Positions 26,651 to 34,730 of a stretch of DNA of 64,000 bases are shown here, in pieces (position 1 is the stretch's first letter; each line of letters starts with the position of its first letter). Position numbers and translations under genes: made by a program. The notes beneath the pieces were generated by a model, which worked only from the letters and a program-made list of their open reading frames with translations, made no database searches and was not told the origin of the DNA. Source of the DNA: Alteribacter aurantiacus DSM 18675 (GTDB lineage Bacteria > Bacillota > Bacilli > Bacillales > Salisediminibacteriaceae). The stretch spans positions 436,400-500,399 of the forward strand of contig NZ_KE386943.1 of assembly GCF_000429705.1 (NCBI RefSeq). Direction: 5' to 3'.

Positions 26651-26781
26651 TTTATCGACCTCTATTCTTATTTTATCGAGCCTTGTTTTAGATTTATCGA
26701 GACTTCTTATGAATTTATCGAGCCTTAATCAGGTTTTATCGACCTCTAAGGAGAATTTATCGACCATACGACAAAAATCGA
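26651..26781. repeat. phased repeat array 2 (word TTTATCGA)
   Basis: TTTATCGA starts at 26651, 26672, 26693, 26714, 26735 and 26756, exactly every 21 bases, with a decayed seventh unit at 26774. The bases between words vary. It lies between the dnaB terminator and the purA control region. Confidence 0.85.
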
Positions 26782-26804
26782 CACAATACGACTCCCGTTA
26801 AACT

Positions 26805-26842
26805 AAAAACCCCCTCCTCCGCACAACACAGAAAAGGGGGTT
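26805..26842 (-). terminator. terminator of the yybS-gdpP-rplI-dnaB operon
   Basis: Minus-strand AACCCCCT / AGGGGGTT stem with a 22-base loop, followed by five T. Confidence 0.8.
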
Positions 26843-26855
26843 CCATAACAAGCAC

Positions 26856-28220
26856 TTACGCTCCAGGAGGGATACTCCCTTCGTCGTAGCGACGCTCTAA
26901 ATTTACGAATTTGTTGTATTCTTTTACGAAAGCCAGCTCACACGTACCGACCGGGCCGTTACGCTGTTTGGCTATAATGATCTCGATGATGTCTTTGTTC
27001 TCCGATTCTTTATCGTAGTAGTCGTCTCGGTATAAGAAGGCGACGATATCGGCGTCCTGTTCGATACTTCCCGATTCACGGATATCACTCATCATCGGAC
27101 GTTTGTCCTGACGGGATTCTACTCCACGGCTGAGCTGGGAGAGGGCAATGACCGGCACCTCTAGCTCACGAGCAAGTCCTTTTAAGGAACGAGAAATTTC
27201 GGATACTTCCTGTTGACGTCCTTCCCCGCTTCTTGCATCCCCTTGGATGAGCTGCAAGTAGTCAATCATGATCATGCCCAGACCTTTTTCTTGTTTTAGA
27301 CGACGGCATTTCGCGCGAATATCATTTACTTTTACACCAGGAGTATCGTCGATGTAAATCCCTGCCTTAGACAGGCTACCCATGGCCATCGTGAGCTTTT
27401 GCCAATCTTCGTCGTTTAAGTCTCCAGTCCTTAGACGCTGGGCATCGATGTTGCCTTCCGCACACAGCATACGCATGATCAGCTGCTCGGCACCCATCTC
27501 AAGACTGAAGATCGCCACGTTTTCGTCCGTACGAGTGGCAACGTTTTGACTGATATTCAAGGCGAAAGCCGTCTTACCTACGGAAGGTCGGGCAGCTACG
27601 ATAATCAAGTCGTTTCGCTGGAATCCGGCCGTCATTCTATCTAGCTCCGTAAAGCCGGTAGGAATTCCGGTAATGTCTCCCGTTTGGTGCTGAAGAGCCT
27701 CAATGTTATCGTACGCATTTACAAGCACATCTTTAATATCTTTAAACACACCTGAATTCTTTTTCTGAGCCACTTCAAGGATCGTCTTTTCGGCTTCATT
27801 TAGAATGGTGCTTACTTCTTCTTCCGCTGCATAACCGTCGGAAGCAATATTTGTAGCTACACGGATGAGGCGTCGTAACAACGATTTTTCCTCAACCATT
27901 TGACTGTAATACTCCACATTCGCTGCAGTTGGTACAGCGTTAGCCAGATCACTTAAATAAGGTACACCGCCAATTTCTTCAAGCCACTTACGCGTTTGCA
28001 GCTCAGACGTAACAGTGACAAGGTCCACCGGCTCTCCTTTTTCAGAGAGTGTGAGCATGACCGTGTAAATCCGCTGATGAGCGGCACGATAAAAGTCGTC
28101 TGGTACTAAACGCTCAGAAGCCGTGACAATGGCTTCATCATCGATAAAGATGGCGCCAAGCACGGCTTGTTCTGCTTCAATGTTTTGTGGCGGGGTACGA
28201 TCGGCAAATACATCACTCAT
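26856..28220 (-). CDS. dnaB: replicative DNA helicase DnaB (DnaC of B. subtilis)
   Basis: A 454-residue hexameric 5'-3' helicase that unwinds DNA ahead of the replisome. The N-terminal domain (~10-115) binds primase; the RecA-like C-terminal domain (~175-445) has Walker A ARPSVGKTAF near 211, Walker B MIMIDYLQLI and the arginine-finger segment. The start at 28220 is preceded by AAGGGGCG. It follows rplI by 157 bases and ends in a strong terminator. Confidence 0.96.
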   Translation of the reverse strand: MSDVFADRTPPQNIEAEQAVLGAIFIDDEAIVTASERLVPDDFYRAAHQRIYTVMLTLSEKGEPVDLVTVTSELQTRKWLEEIGGVPYLSDLANAVPTAANVEYYSQMVEEKSLLRRLIRVATNIASDGYAAEEEVSTILNEAEKTILEVAQKKNSGVFKDIKDVLVNAYDNIEALQHQTGDITGIPTGFTELDRMTAGFQRNDLIIVAARPSVGKTAFALNISQNVATRTDENVAIFSLEMGAEQLIMRMLCAEGNIDAQRLRTGDLNDEDWQKLTMAMGSLSKAGIYIDDTPGVKVNDIRAKCRRLKQEKGLGMIMIDYLQLIQGDARSGEGRQQEVSEISRSLKGLARELEVPVIALSQLSRGVESRQDKRPMMSDIRESGSIEQDADIVAFLYRDDYYDKESENKDIIEIIIAKQRNGPVGTCELAFVKEYNKFVNLERRYDEGSIPPGA

Positions 28221-28377
28221 CGTTATCGCCCCTTTTTCATTCTTTTCGTAAAGTTTTTTTGTATAGATTAAGAGCTACAAGCGGCCGTTTTCGGCGTGGG
28301 GGATGGCTAACCTGTTTAAACGTCCATCTAATCTGTTTATCCATACCCACAACGAAAGTCCACTGCGCTTGCTCGTC

Positions 28378-28821
28378 TTACTCTTCTACAACGTGTACTT
28401 TAACAGTAGCCGTGACTTTTGGGTGTACTTTAATGTCTACGTTACGATAGCCAAGAGCTCGGATCGGTTCGTCGAGGTCGATTTTTCGCTTATCTACTTT
28501 CAACTTCATTTTCTTTAGTGTGTCTGCGATTTGCTTGCTTGTCACCGCACCGAATAATCGGCCGCCTTCTCCCGCTTTGGCTTTCACTTCAACGGTTGTA
28601 TTTTCAAGCTTTTCTTTGTAAGCTTGTGCTTCTTTTAGCTCTTGTTCGGCTTTTTTGTTCTGGCTTTCTTTTTTCATTTCGAGGTCTTTTATGTTGCCGC
28701 TGTTTGCTTCCACGGCAAGGTTATTTTTTAGAAGGTAGTTACGAGCGTATCCTTCTGCTACATTTTTGACTTCGCCTTTTTTACCTTTTCCTTTAACGTC
28801 TTGTAGAAAAATCACTTTCAT
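28378..28821 (-). CDS. rplI: 50S ribosomal protein L9
   Basis: A 147-residue two-domain protein of the large subunit. The N-terminal rRNA-binding domain begins MKVIFLQDVKGKGKKGEVKNV, the central long helix is lysine/glutamate-rich (50-75), and the C-terminal domain carries the GRLFGAVT motif. Start ATG overlaps the gdpP stop by four bases. Length and motifs are typical. Confidence 0.96.
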   Translation of the reverse strand: MKVIFLQDVKGKGKKGEVKNVAEGYARNYLLKNNLAVEANSGNIKDLEMKKESQNKKAEQELKEAQAYKEKLENTTVEVKAKAGEGGRLFGAVTSKQIADTLKKMKLKVDKRKIDLDEPIRALGYRNVDIKVHPKVTATVKVHVVEE

Positions 28822-30788
28822 GACGATTGTCCCCCTTTAAAGTAATCATCTATTTTCTCTTTTAATAGGTCTTCTGCTTCTTCAAGCGTGGTCCCTGACA
28901 GCTGTGTGGCTGCGTTTGTTAAGTGACCGCCACCTTGCATTTTTTCCATAATCACTTGCACGTTAATATCACCGAGTGACCTTGCGCTAATGCTTACACG
29001 GCCATCATCGAGTTCCGAGATCACAAAGGAAGCGACCACGTTGTTCATCGTAAGCAGTGTGTCAGCAGCCTGAGCAATTAGGACTTGGTTGTACGTTTGA
29101 TTCTCTTCTCCTACTGCAATGGCGGTGCCAGCGGTGTAAATATATGCTTTTTCCACCAGATTCGCTCGTTTCACGTACTGCTCGAGATCTTCTTTCATGA
29201 GCTTTTGTACAAGCGTGGTGTCAGCTCCTTGACTCTTCAAATATGAAGCCGCGTCAAACGTTCTTGAACCCGTACGAATGGCAAAACTCTTCGTATCGAC
29301 GATAATACCGGAAAGGAGGGCCGTCGCTTCCAGGACATCGAGGTTCGGATGGTTCGGCTGGTATTCAAGAAGCTCGGTTACAAGCTCAGCCGTTGAAGAT
29401 GCATATGGCTCCATGTATACGAGTACCGCATCTTCAATAAACTCTTCTCCTCGACGGTGGTGATCGATGACGATAATGCGATCCACGCGATCCAACAGCT
29501 TCGTATCGATACATAATGACGGCTTGTGAGTGTCTACAACGACCATCAGCGTCTCGTCTGTCATTTCTTCACGTGCTTCTTCAGGTGTAATAAAGTTGGC
29601 CCAAAGGTCATCGTGGTCCTGTATCGCCTCGAGGAGCTTGTGAACACTCTGATTTACGTTATCTGGGTCTAGCACAATAAAAGCGTCTTTTTTGTTCACT
29701 TGCGCAATTTTAAGCATTCCAATGGCTGCACCGATCGAATCCATGTCGGGGTTTTTATGACCCATCACAATCACGCGGTCACTTTCTTTCACAAAGTCAC
29801 GAATGGCGTGAGAGATTACGCGAGCACGGACACGGGTCCGTTTTTCCATTGCGTTGGATTTCCCGCCGTAAAAGCGGACTTTTCCGTTCGATTGTTTAAT
29901 TGCAACTTGGTCCCCACCCCGACCAAGGGCCAAATCCAAGCTGGACTGTGCAAGAGCCCCTAGCTCTCGTAATGACGAATGACCGCTTCCGACCCCAATA
30001 CTTAACGTGAGGGCTACTTTTTCCTGAGCGGTTACGTCTCTAACTTGATCTAGAAGGGTAAATCGGTCTTCTTCTAAGTTGAATAGTGCTTCCTCATTAA
30101 AAATGGCAATGAATCGATCAGATGAAATTCGTCTTAAGAAAATATCCTGATCTTTCGACCACGAATTCAACACGTCCGTCACATGTGTGAGGAGCTTGCT
30201 TCTTAACTGATCTTCCATCCCTTGTGTTACTTCATCATAGTTATCAAGAAAAATGAGACCAATGACCGTTTTATCTCGTTCAAAAAGCTCTTTGATTTCT
30301 TGTTCTTCTGTTGCGTTGAAAAAATACAATAGCCGCTCATTTGATTCATTGACGACTCTGTATTTTCGATCGCCAAGTGTAAGAAGGAATTCCTTTCCCT
30401 CATCCTCCATCAAAGTAGGGAGGTCATCTGAGATCACTTCGAGTTTTTCCCCGAGGGTCTCGTTTGACAACAACGCTGACATATAGGGATTTACCCATTG
30501 AATAATGCCTGCATCATTGTACAAAATCATCCCGATCGGCAGCTTCATCACTGCCTCTTCTCCGGCTTTATTTACCCGATAAGAAAGGGTGGATACGTAT
30601 TCTGTCAGATCTTTTTCAAATTGTATTCGAGCACGTAGAACGAATACAAAAACAATGGCAATCCCAAGAAAACCGACCAAGCCGATTTGCCAGTGATAAT
30701 AGGTTAATATGCCTGTAAATATGATGGCGATTCCGAGCAATGCGACGACGTGATAGCCATGCCACCGCTTCATTAAGAAATTAGGCAT
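28818..30788 (-). CDS. gdpP: cyclic-di-AMP phosphodiesterase GdpP
   Basis: A 656-residue membrane phosphodiesterase that hydrolyses c-di-AMP to pApA. Two membrane spans (~10-30, 32-50), a PAS-like domain (~75-150), a degenerate GGDEF domain (~170-300) and a DHH/DHHA1 phosphodiesterase module with GHKNPDMDSIG near 344, VVDTHKPS and VIDHHRRG. c-di-AMP controls potassium and osmolyte transport and cell-wall homeostasis. It lies between yybS and rplI, overlapping rplI by four bases. Confidence 0.95.
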   Translation of the reverse strand: MPNFLMKRWHGYHVVALLGIAIIFTGILTYYHWQIGLVGFLGIAIVFVFVLRARIQFEKDLTEYVSTLSYRVNKAGEEAVMKLPIGMILYNDAGIIQWVNPYMSALLSNETLGEKLEVISDDLPTLMEDEGKEFLLTLGDRKYRVVNESNERLLYFFNATEEQEIKELFERDKTVIGLIFLDNYDEVTQGMEDQLRSKLLTHVTDVLNSWSKDQDIFLRRISSDRFIAIFNEEALFNLEEDRFTLLDQVRDVTAQEKVALTLSIGVGSGHSSLRELGALAQSSLDLALGRGGDQVAIKQSNGKVRFYGGKSNAMEKRTRVRARVISHAIRDFVKESDRVIVMGHKNPDMDSIGAAIGMLKIAQVNKKDAFIVLDPDNVNQSVHKLLEAIQDHDDLWANFITPEEAREEMTDETLMVVVDTHKPSLCIDTKLLDRVDRIIVIDHHRRGEEFIEDAVLVYMEPYASSTAELVTELLEYQPNHPNLDVLEATALLSGIIVDTKSFAIRTGSRTFDAASYLKSQGADTTLVQKLMKEDLEQYVKRANLVEKAYIYTAGTAIAVGEENQTYNQVLIAQAADTLLTMNNVVASFVISELDDGRVSISARSLGDINVQVIMEKMQGGGHLTNAATQLSGTTLEEAEDLLKEKIDDYFKGGQSS

Positions 30789-30800
30789 TCCTCACAACTC

Positions 30801-31736
30801 CTACTTGTTTGAGTCCATTCGCTTCCTAAGCTCAAATACTAAATCAATTATACCTAAAAATCGGATGAGAAACAGTAATGGTGGGAAAACGATCCCCAAA
30901 ACTAAGATGATGATCGGAACGACCTTGTGAACCTTTTTCATATAAAAGAAAAAGAAAATCACAGCGAGACCTTGGATAACCATAATGATTTCCAATATAG
31001 GCAAAAGATTGTACGTTGCCGTATAAAGGGCGGACCCTTGCTCCATGTCTACAAACAAGATGAGCACGAGAACAACCGCATAGTACCAAATAAAGGCTTT
31101 AGGAAATCCCCATTCCCGTATAGGCGGAAATGTGGTCACATTTACTTTACGTTTTCTGAGCATAAAGGATGCAAGCCACTGCACAATAAATGCATAGGAG
31201 ACGCCCAAAATAACAAACAAGGCTGGTGTAATGATCACTAACCCGTCTATCAACTCTGTCGCGGCCTCGACAGCCTCCTCTTGCCCTCCCGGTAAAGGAA
31301 TAATCGATTCCGTCGTTTCAACAGATTCATAAAGGACGGTTTGAATACTTTCCACCGGATGAACGTCCAAAATGACAATGCTTCCGATAAAATTAATGAT
31401 TATCGCTGTAATAAAGGTCAGTGCCCCTCCGAGAAGAACACCAAACGCGGATTTTTCTCGTCTTAATAATTCTCCAATTACAACCCCTGTCGAAGCGAAC
31501 GTGATCGTAAAGATAATTGCAATCGGATACGCAATAATGAGCAGCAAAACAAAGCTCACCGTCGCTAAAAAGATTCCTGACTTGTATCCATGCTTTCTTG
31601 CATAGAATACAAACGGAATCGGCAACAAGAAGAGCGTAAGCAAACTGATGAGCGGTACAAACAGTGTTGCTAAAATAAGTAACATATAAATACCGATATA
31701 TAGAGCGCCCTCTTTAATTGGGCTCTGTTCATTCAT
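30801..31736 (-). CDS. yybS: YybS family membrane protein (DUF2232)
   Basis: A 311-residue integral membrane protein with about seven to eight spans (first near 12-45, then 58-95, 102-125, 165-190, 215-235, 245-285). DUF2232 proteins resemble the membrane subunits of ECF-type transporters, but no substrate is known. It is the first gene of the operon with gdpP and rplI, 12 bases before gdpP, the conserved Bacillus order. Confidence 0.88.
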   Translation of the reverse strand: MNEQSPIKEGALYIGIYMLLILATLFVPLISLLTLFLLPIPFVFYARKHGYKSGIFLATVSFVLLLIIAYPIAIIFTITFASTGVVIGELLRREKSAFGVLLGGALTFITAIIINFIGSIVILDVHPVESIQTVLYESVETTESIIPLPGGQEEAVEAATELIDGLVIITPALFVILGVSYAFIVQWLASFMLRKRKVNVTTFPPIREWGFPKAFIWYYAVVLVLILFVDMEQGSALYTATYNLLPILEIIMVIQGLAVIFFFFYMKKVHKVVPIIILVLGIVFPPLLFLIRFLGIIDLVFELRKRMDSNK

Positions 31737-31773
31737 AGTCTTCCCTCGTTTCCAAACCTTTTCAACGTATACT

Positions 31774-31803
31774 ATTGTAGCACGAGATAAATAGAAAGAA
31801 CAA
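31774..31803 (-). promoter_or_regulatory. possible sigma-A promoter of the yybS operon
   Basis: Minus-strand TTGTTC, 18 bases, TACAAT, 38 bases upstream of the yybS start codon. Confidence 0.5.
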
Positions 31804-31854
31804 AACAGGAAAAAAGAGAAAATGAATATGCCTTGTAATCAATTAAAGTCTAGC

Positions 31855-31990
31855 TATACCTTTTCAGTGGCCTTAGCTTTTGCCCGAGAAAGATCGCCGG
31901 TACCGCCGCGGAAATGTAGCGGATGGCGTGAAGCGTAGCCTTCTAACCTGACGAACGGATACTCATTAAAGCGAATGACTGAAAGGTATA
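31855..31990. repeat. core-conserved repeat element, copy A
   Basis: Ends TATACCTTT and AAAGGTATA are complementary. The interior contains GCTTTTGCCCGAG, CGCCGG and GCCGCGGAAA, matching copy C at 36648 (GGCTTTGCCCGAG, CGCCGG, GCCACGGAAA). The left half is shortened. Confidence 0.6.
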
Positions 31991-32083
31991 CATACGTTTA
32001 CCTCTCAGGTCATTCTTATGGAAATAAGTAACACCATCACTGCTTGAGTTGAGGCTAGGGCATAAAGAAAGTGTTTAGAGTTG

Positions 32084-32276
32084 AATCCGAACAATTCGCT
32101 AGTAGAGCAGATGAAATATAACGTAGACCCTGGAGGGCAAAGGAAGGCACTGAAAAAGTTCGGCCTTTAACTTTTTCAATGCCTTCGCAAAGCCCGAGGA
32201 GGCTCAGCCGCTTCCCGCGGAAAGCGAAGCATATTTCAGTAGCGGTGTATTAGCACGGCATACCATTGTTCGGATT
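32084..32276. repeat. core-conserved repeat element, copy B, carrying a nested hairpin
   Basis: Perfect 12-base ends AATCCGAACAAT / ATTGTTCGGATT. The core GCCCGAGGAGGCTC and CGCGGAAAGCG match the family. A 44-base hairpin (32143-32186) is inserted in the core. Together with copy A it fills most of the 580-base gap between yybS and uppP; the intervening ~90 bases show nothing. Confidence 0.7.
32143..32186. mobile_element. 44-base hairpin element, nested copy
   Basis: GAAGGCACTGAAAAAGTT and its near-perfect complement around an eight-base loop, flanked on both sides by GCAAAG. A second copy is at 40528. Confidence 0.6.
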
Positions 32277-32316
32277 TTCATTCCTCGTTAACACTTCTGT
32301 TTAAGCCTCTTTTCAG

Positions 32317-33132
32317 TTATCTCATGGAGCTTATAATCAGTATCGCTGCCATGGCGAAGCAATAGAGAGCAAAGTAGAGAAGCTTCCCTCTTGTAACCAT
32401 GTTAATCAATATTTTAATTGCTACAATAGAAACAGCAAGGGCTACAAGGAACGCCACTACATAATAAACGAGCATACCAGGTGCCGTAATCGCCTCATAA
32501 ATTCGCCCCAAATCAAAGACAAGGCTCCCGATACTTACTGGGATTGATAGAAAAAACGAAAACTTCAAGGCTGTTTCAGGTTCAATTTTTCTTGCCATCG
32601 CCGCTACAATGGTAGCGCCGGAACGGCTGATGCCCGGTGCCAAAGCAAGCATTTGAGCAAGACCAATAATGATCGTATCCAAAACAGTAATTTGAGGTTC
32701 TTTTTTATCACCACGAAGATTACGAATGAGCCATAATGCGACACCCGTGATCAAAAGGGCAATCCCTACATTTCGAATTTGTGTTAATTCGCCCCCGATA
32801 AAGTCATATAAGAATAATCCGCCAAGCACTGCTGGAATTGTACCTAAGATTAACAATAGAGAAAATCGAAAGGGTTCTTTGTCATATTCTTTCGGTTTTC
32901 TTATGTAGTTGAGAGTACCTGCAACCAACTCTATTAAATCCTTACGGTAAATGATGAAAACCGCCACGAGTGAAGCACCGTTTACAAAGATCTCAAAATG
33001 AAGATCCGGTACGTCTAAGTTAAAGAAATAAGACACGATGCGTAAATGACCACTCGATGATACGGGAAGAGGCTCGGTTGCCCCTTGAATAATACCAAGA
33101 ATAATGTATGTCAATAGTTCCATAAATTCCAT
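32317..33132 (-). CDS. uppP: undecaprenyl-diphosphatase UppP (BacA)
   Basis: A 271-residue enzyme with about eight membrane spans that dephosphorylates undecaprenyl pyrophosphate, recycling the lipid carrier of wall synthesis and giving bacitracin tolerance. Motifs: QGATEPLPVSSSGHL near 17-31 (the family has E/Q-rich QGxTE and SSSGHL) and PGISRSGAT near 167. The usual F or W in TEFLP is P here. GAGGAG lies eight bases before the ATG. It is monocistronic. Confidence 0.95.
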   Translation of the reverse strand: MEFMELLTYIILGIIQGATEPLPVSSSGHLRIVSYFFNLDVPDLHFEIFVNGASLVAVFIIYRKDLIELVAGTLNYIRKPKEYDKEPFRFSLLLILGTIPAVLGGLFLYDFIGGELTQIRNVGIALLITGVALWLIRNLRGDKKEPQITVLDTIIIGLAQMLALAPGISRSGATIVAAMARKIEPETALKFSFFLSIPVSIGSLVFDLGRIYEAITAPGMLVYYVVAFLVALAVSIVAIKILINMVTRGKLLYFALYCFAMAAILIISSMR

Positions 33133-33187
33133 TTGTGTTTCTCCTCTTATGTCACTTTTTGTCTATTTGGCGTAACCAATAGGTGTC

Positions 33188-33216
33188 ATTTTATCGTACA
33201 TACGAGGTTTATTCAA
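33188..33216 (-). promoter_or_regulatory. probable sigma-A promoter of uppP
   Basis: Minus-strand TTGAAT, 17 bases, TAAAAT, 55 bases upstream of the start codon. Confidence 0.55.
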
Positions 33217-33251
33217 TGATCATTCTTTGTGAAAATTATGACCCAAAATAT

Positions 33252-33284
33252 AAAAACACCCGCTGCCTACGGGGCAACGGGTGT
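33252..33284 (-). terminator. terminator of the rpsF-ssb-rpsR operon
   Basis: Minus-strand ACACCCGTTGCC / GGCAGCGGGTGT stem followed by five T, 14 bases past rpsR. Confidence 0.9.
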
Positions 33285-33297
33285 CACTACTCAACGA

Positions 33298-33528
33298 TTA
33301 CTCACCAGTAACGTATGGTAGTAGAGCCATTTGACGAGAGCGCTTGATCGCGCGAGTCAATTGACGCTGATACTTAGCAGAAGTTCCTGTTACACGGCGA
33401 GGAAGAATTTTTCCACGCTCAGAAACGAATCGCTTAAGCAAGTCTATATCTTTATAGTCGATTTTCGTAATTTTGTTTACAGTGAAGAAACAAACCTTAC
33501 GACGTTTTGGACGTCCACGACGGGCCAT
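33298..33528 (-). CDS. rpsR: 30S ribosomal protein S18
   Basis: A 76-residue basic protein that pairs with S6 on the small-subunit platform. Motifs KRRKVCFF and DLLKRFVSERGKILPRRVTG are typical. AAGGAGGGG precedes the ATG. Last gene of the S6-SSB-S18 operon. Confidence 0.97.
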   Translation of the reverse strand: MARRGRPKRRKVCFFTVNKITKIDYKDIDLLKRFVSERGKILPRRVTGTSAKYQRQLTRAIKRSRQMALLPYVTGE

Positions 33529-33582
33529 TTGAACCCCTCCTTCTTTTAAAATTTTTATATCGTTTCGTTCGTTGTTGCAAAC

Positions 33583-34083
33583 TTAGAACGGCAAGTCGTC
33601 ATCATTGATGTCGATTGGTTTACCGTCATTGGCAAATGGGTCATCCGAGAAGTCCGACTGTCCCCCGCGTCCACCAGATGGTTGACTTGGGTTGTTTTGA
33701 AAACCGTCGTTGCTTTGACCGTAGTTTCCACCGGATTGCTCGCGATTTCCACCACCGCCGCCACCTTTTGTTTCAAGGAATTGGACACTTTCTGCCACAA
33801 TTTCCGTGATAAAGACGCGACGTCCTTCGTTATTATCATAGCTTCGGCTTTGAACACGTCCGTCCACACCAGCCATACTACCTTTTTTCAAATAGTTTGC
33901 TACGTTTTCTGCTTGTTTTCTCCATACAACAATGTTTAGAAAGTCCGCTTCACGGTTTCCTTGTTGGTTAGAGAATGGACGGTTTACTGCAAGGGTGAAT
34001 GTTGCTACTGCAACACCGTTTGCTGTATAGCGTAACTCAGGATCTTTTGTTAATCTTCCGACTAACACAACGCGGTTAATCAT
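33583..34083 (-). CDS. ssb: single-stranded DNA-binding protein
   Basis: A 166-residue SSB: OB fold in residues 1-105 (MINRVVLVGRLTKDPELRY), a Gly/Asn/Gln-rich flexible linker (~108-150) and the acidic protein-interaction tip ending DDDLPF. It protects single strands and recruits repair and replication proteins. A GGGGAGGAG site precedes the ATG. It lies between rpsF and rpsR as in all Bacillus. Confidence 0.97.
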   Translation of the reverse strand: MINRVVLVGRLTKDPELRYTANGVAVATFTLAVNRPFSNQQGNREADFLNIVVWRKQAENVANYLKKGSMAGVDGRVQSRSYDNNEGRRVFITEIVAESVQFLETKGGGGGGNREQSGGNYGQSNDGFQNNPSQPSGGRGGQSDFSDDPFANDGKPIDINDDDLPF

Positions 34084-34121
34084 TCGAACTCCTCCCCATT
34101 CTTTTACTCTTTATTTATCGT

Positions 34122-34409
34122 CTACTCGTCGTCGCGTACTGCGATTCTGCGTAGGATGTTTTCGTTGATTTTCACCAAACGATCGAATTCAGAAATGGCC
34201 TCTGGGTTAGAGTTCACTTTAAGGATTACATAGTAACCTTCTTTAAAGTCGTCGATTTCGTAAGCAAGACGTTTCTTTCCTACTTCCTCAACCTTTTCCA
34301 CTTCTGCGCCGTTGTCAGTCAAAACCTTGTTGTAACGTTCTACGATTTCTTTAGTAGCTGCTTCTTCAAGGTTAGGACGTACAATGTACATGATTTCGTA
34401 TTTGCGCAT
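34122..34409 (-). CDS. rpsF: 30S ribosomal protein S6
   Basis: A 95-residue S6 with MRKYEIMYIVRPNLEE at the N-terminus and the S18-binding strand IDDFKEGYYVILKV. AAAAGGAGGTGG precedes the ATG at 34409; the longer open frame is not used. First gene of the operon. S6:S18 represses this operon in many Firmicutes through a leader structure. Confidence 0.96.
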   Translation of the reverse strand: MRKYEIMYIVRPNLEEAATKEIVERYNKVLTDNGAEVEKVEEVGKKRLAYEIDDFKEGYYVILKVNSNPEAISEFDRLVKINENILRRIAVRDDE

Positions 34410-34497
34410 CTTTTTCCACCTCCTTTTGGACTTAGCGGCTCCTCCATTTGGAAGAGCAAGGAGCAAGCATATTTCTCTTTTGCTCGCAATTGTCAAT
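34410..34497 (-). promoter_or_regulatory. rpsF leader, possible S6:S18 binding structure
   Basis: On the minus strand, GAGCAA / TTGCTC and GCTCTTCC-AAAT-GGAGGAGC hairpins precede the ribosome site, the second directly followed by CCGC. A stem next to CCG is the sort of structure S6:S18 recognises. The match is by eye only. Confidence 0.4.
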
Positions 34498-34526
34498 TAT
34501 AGCAGGTGTTTTGCAGAAAGACAAGA
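34498..34526 (-). promoter_or_regulatory. sigma-A promoter of the rpsF operon
   Basis: Minus-strand TTGTCT, 17 bases, perfect TATAAT. Confidence 0.75.
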
Positions 34527-34580
34527 AGTGTGGAGAATTTTTTTGGAAGGGTGTTTCGAGGGTGAAGTTGGGTTCGAAAT

Positions 34581-34676
34581 AAACGATAGTGAAGATCTGG
34601 CTTTATGATGAATCCCTGGGCGTTTATAATGAATTTTCCCGTTTTATAATGAATACTCAAGCCTATATAATGAATC
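34581..34676. repeat. phased repeat array 3 (word TTTATAATGAAT)
   Basis: Words start at 34602, 34623, 34643 and 34664 (spacing 21, 20, 21), with a decayed unit at 34581. Same word as array 4 at 48.7 kb. It lies between the ychF terminator and the rpsF promoter. Confidence 0.8.
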
Positions 34677-34680
34677 CCCA

Positions 34681-34718
34681 AAAAACAAAAGAGCCTCGGC
34701 ATTATTGCCGGAAGCTCT
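34681..34718 (-). terminator. terminator of ychF
   Basis: Minus-strand AGAGC-TTC-CGGC / GCCG-A-GGCTCT stem followed by a T-rich tail. Confidence 0.8.
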
Positions 34719-34730
34719 CACCACTCTTTA

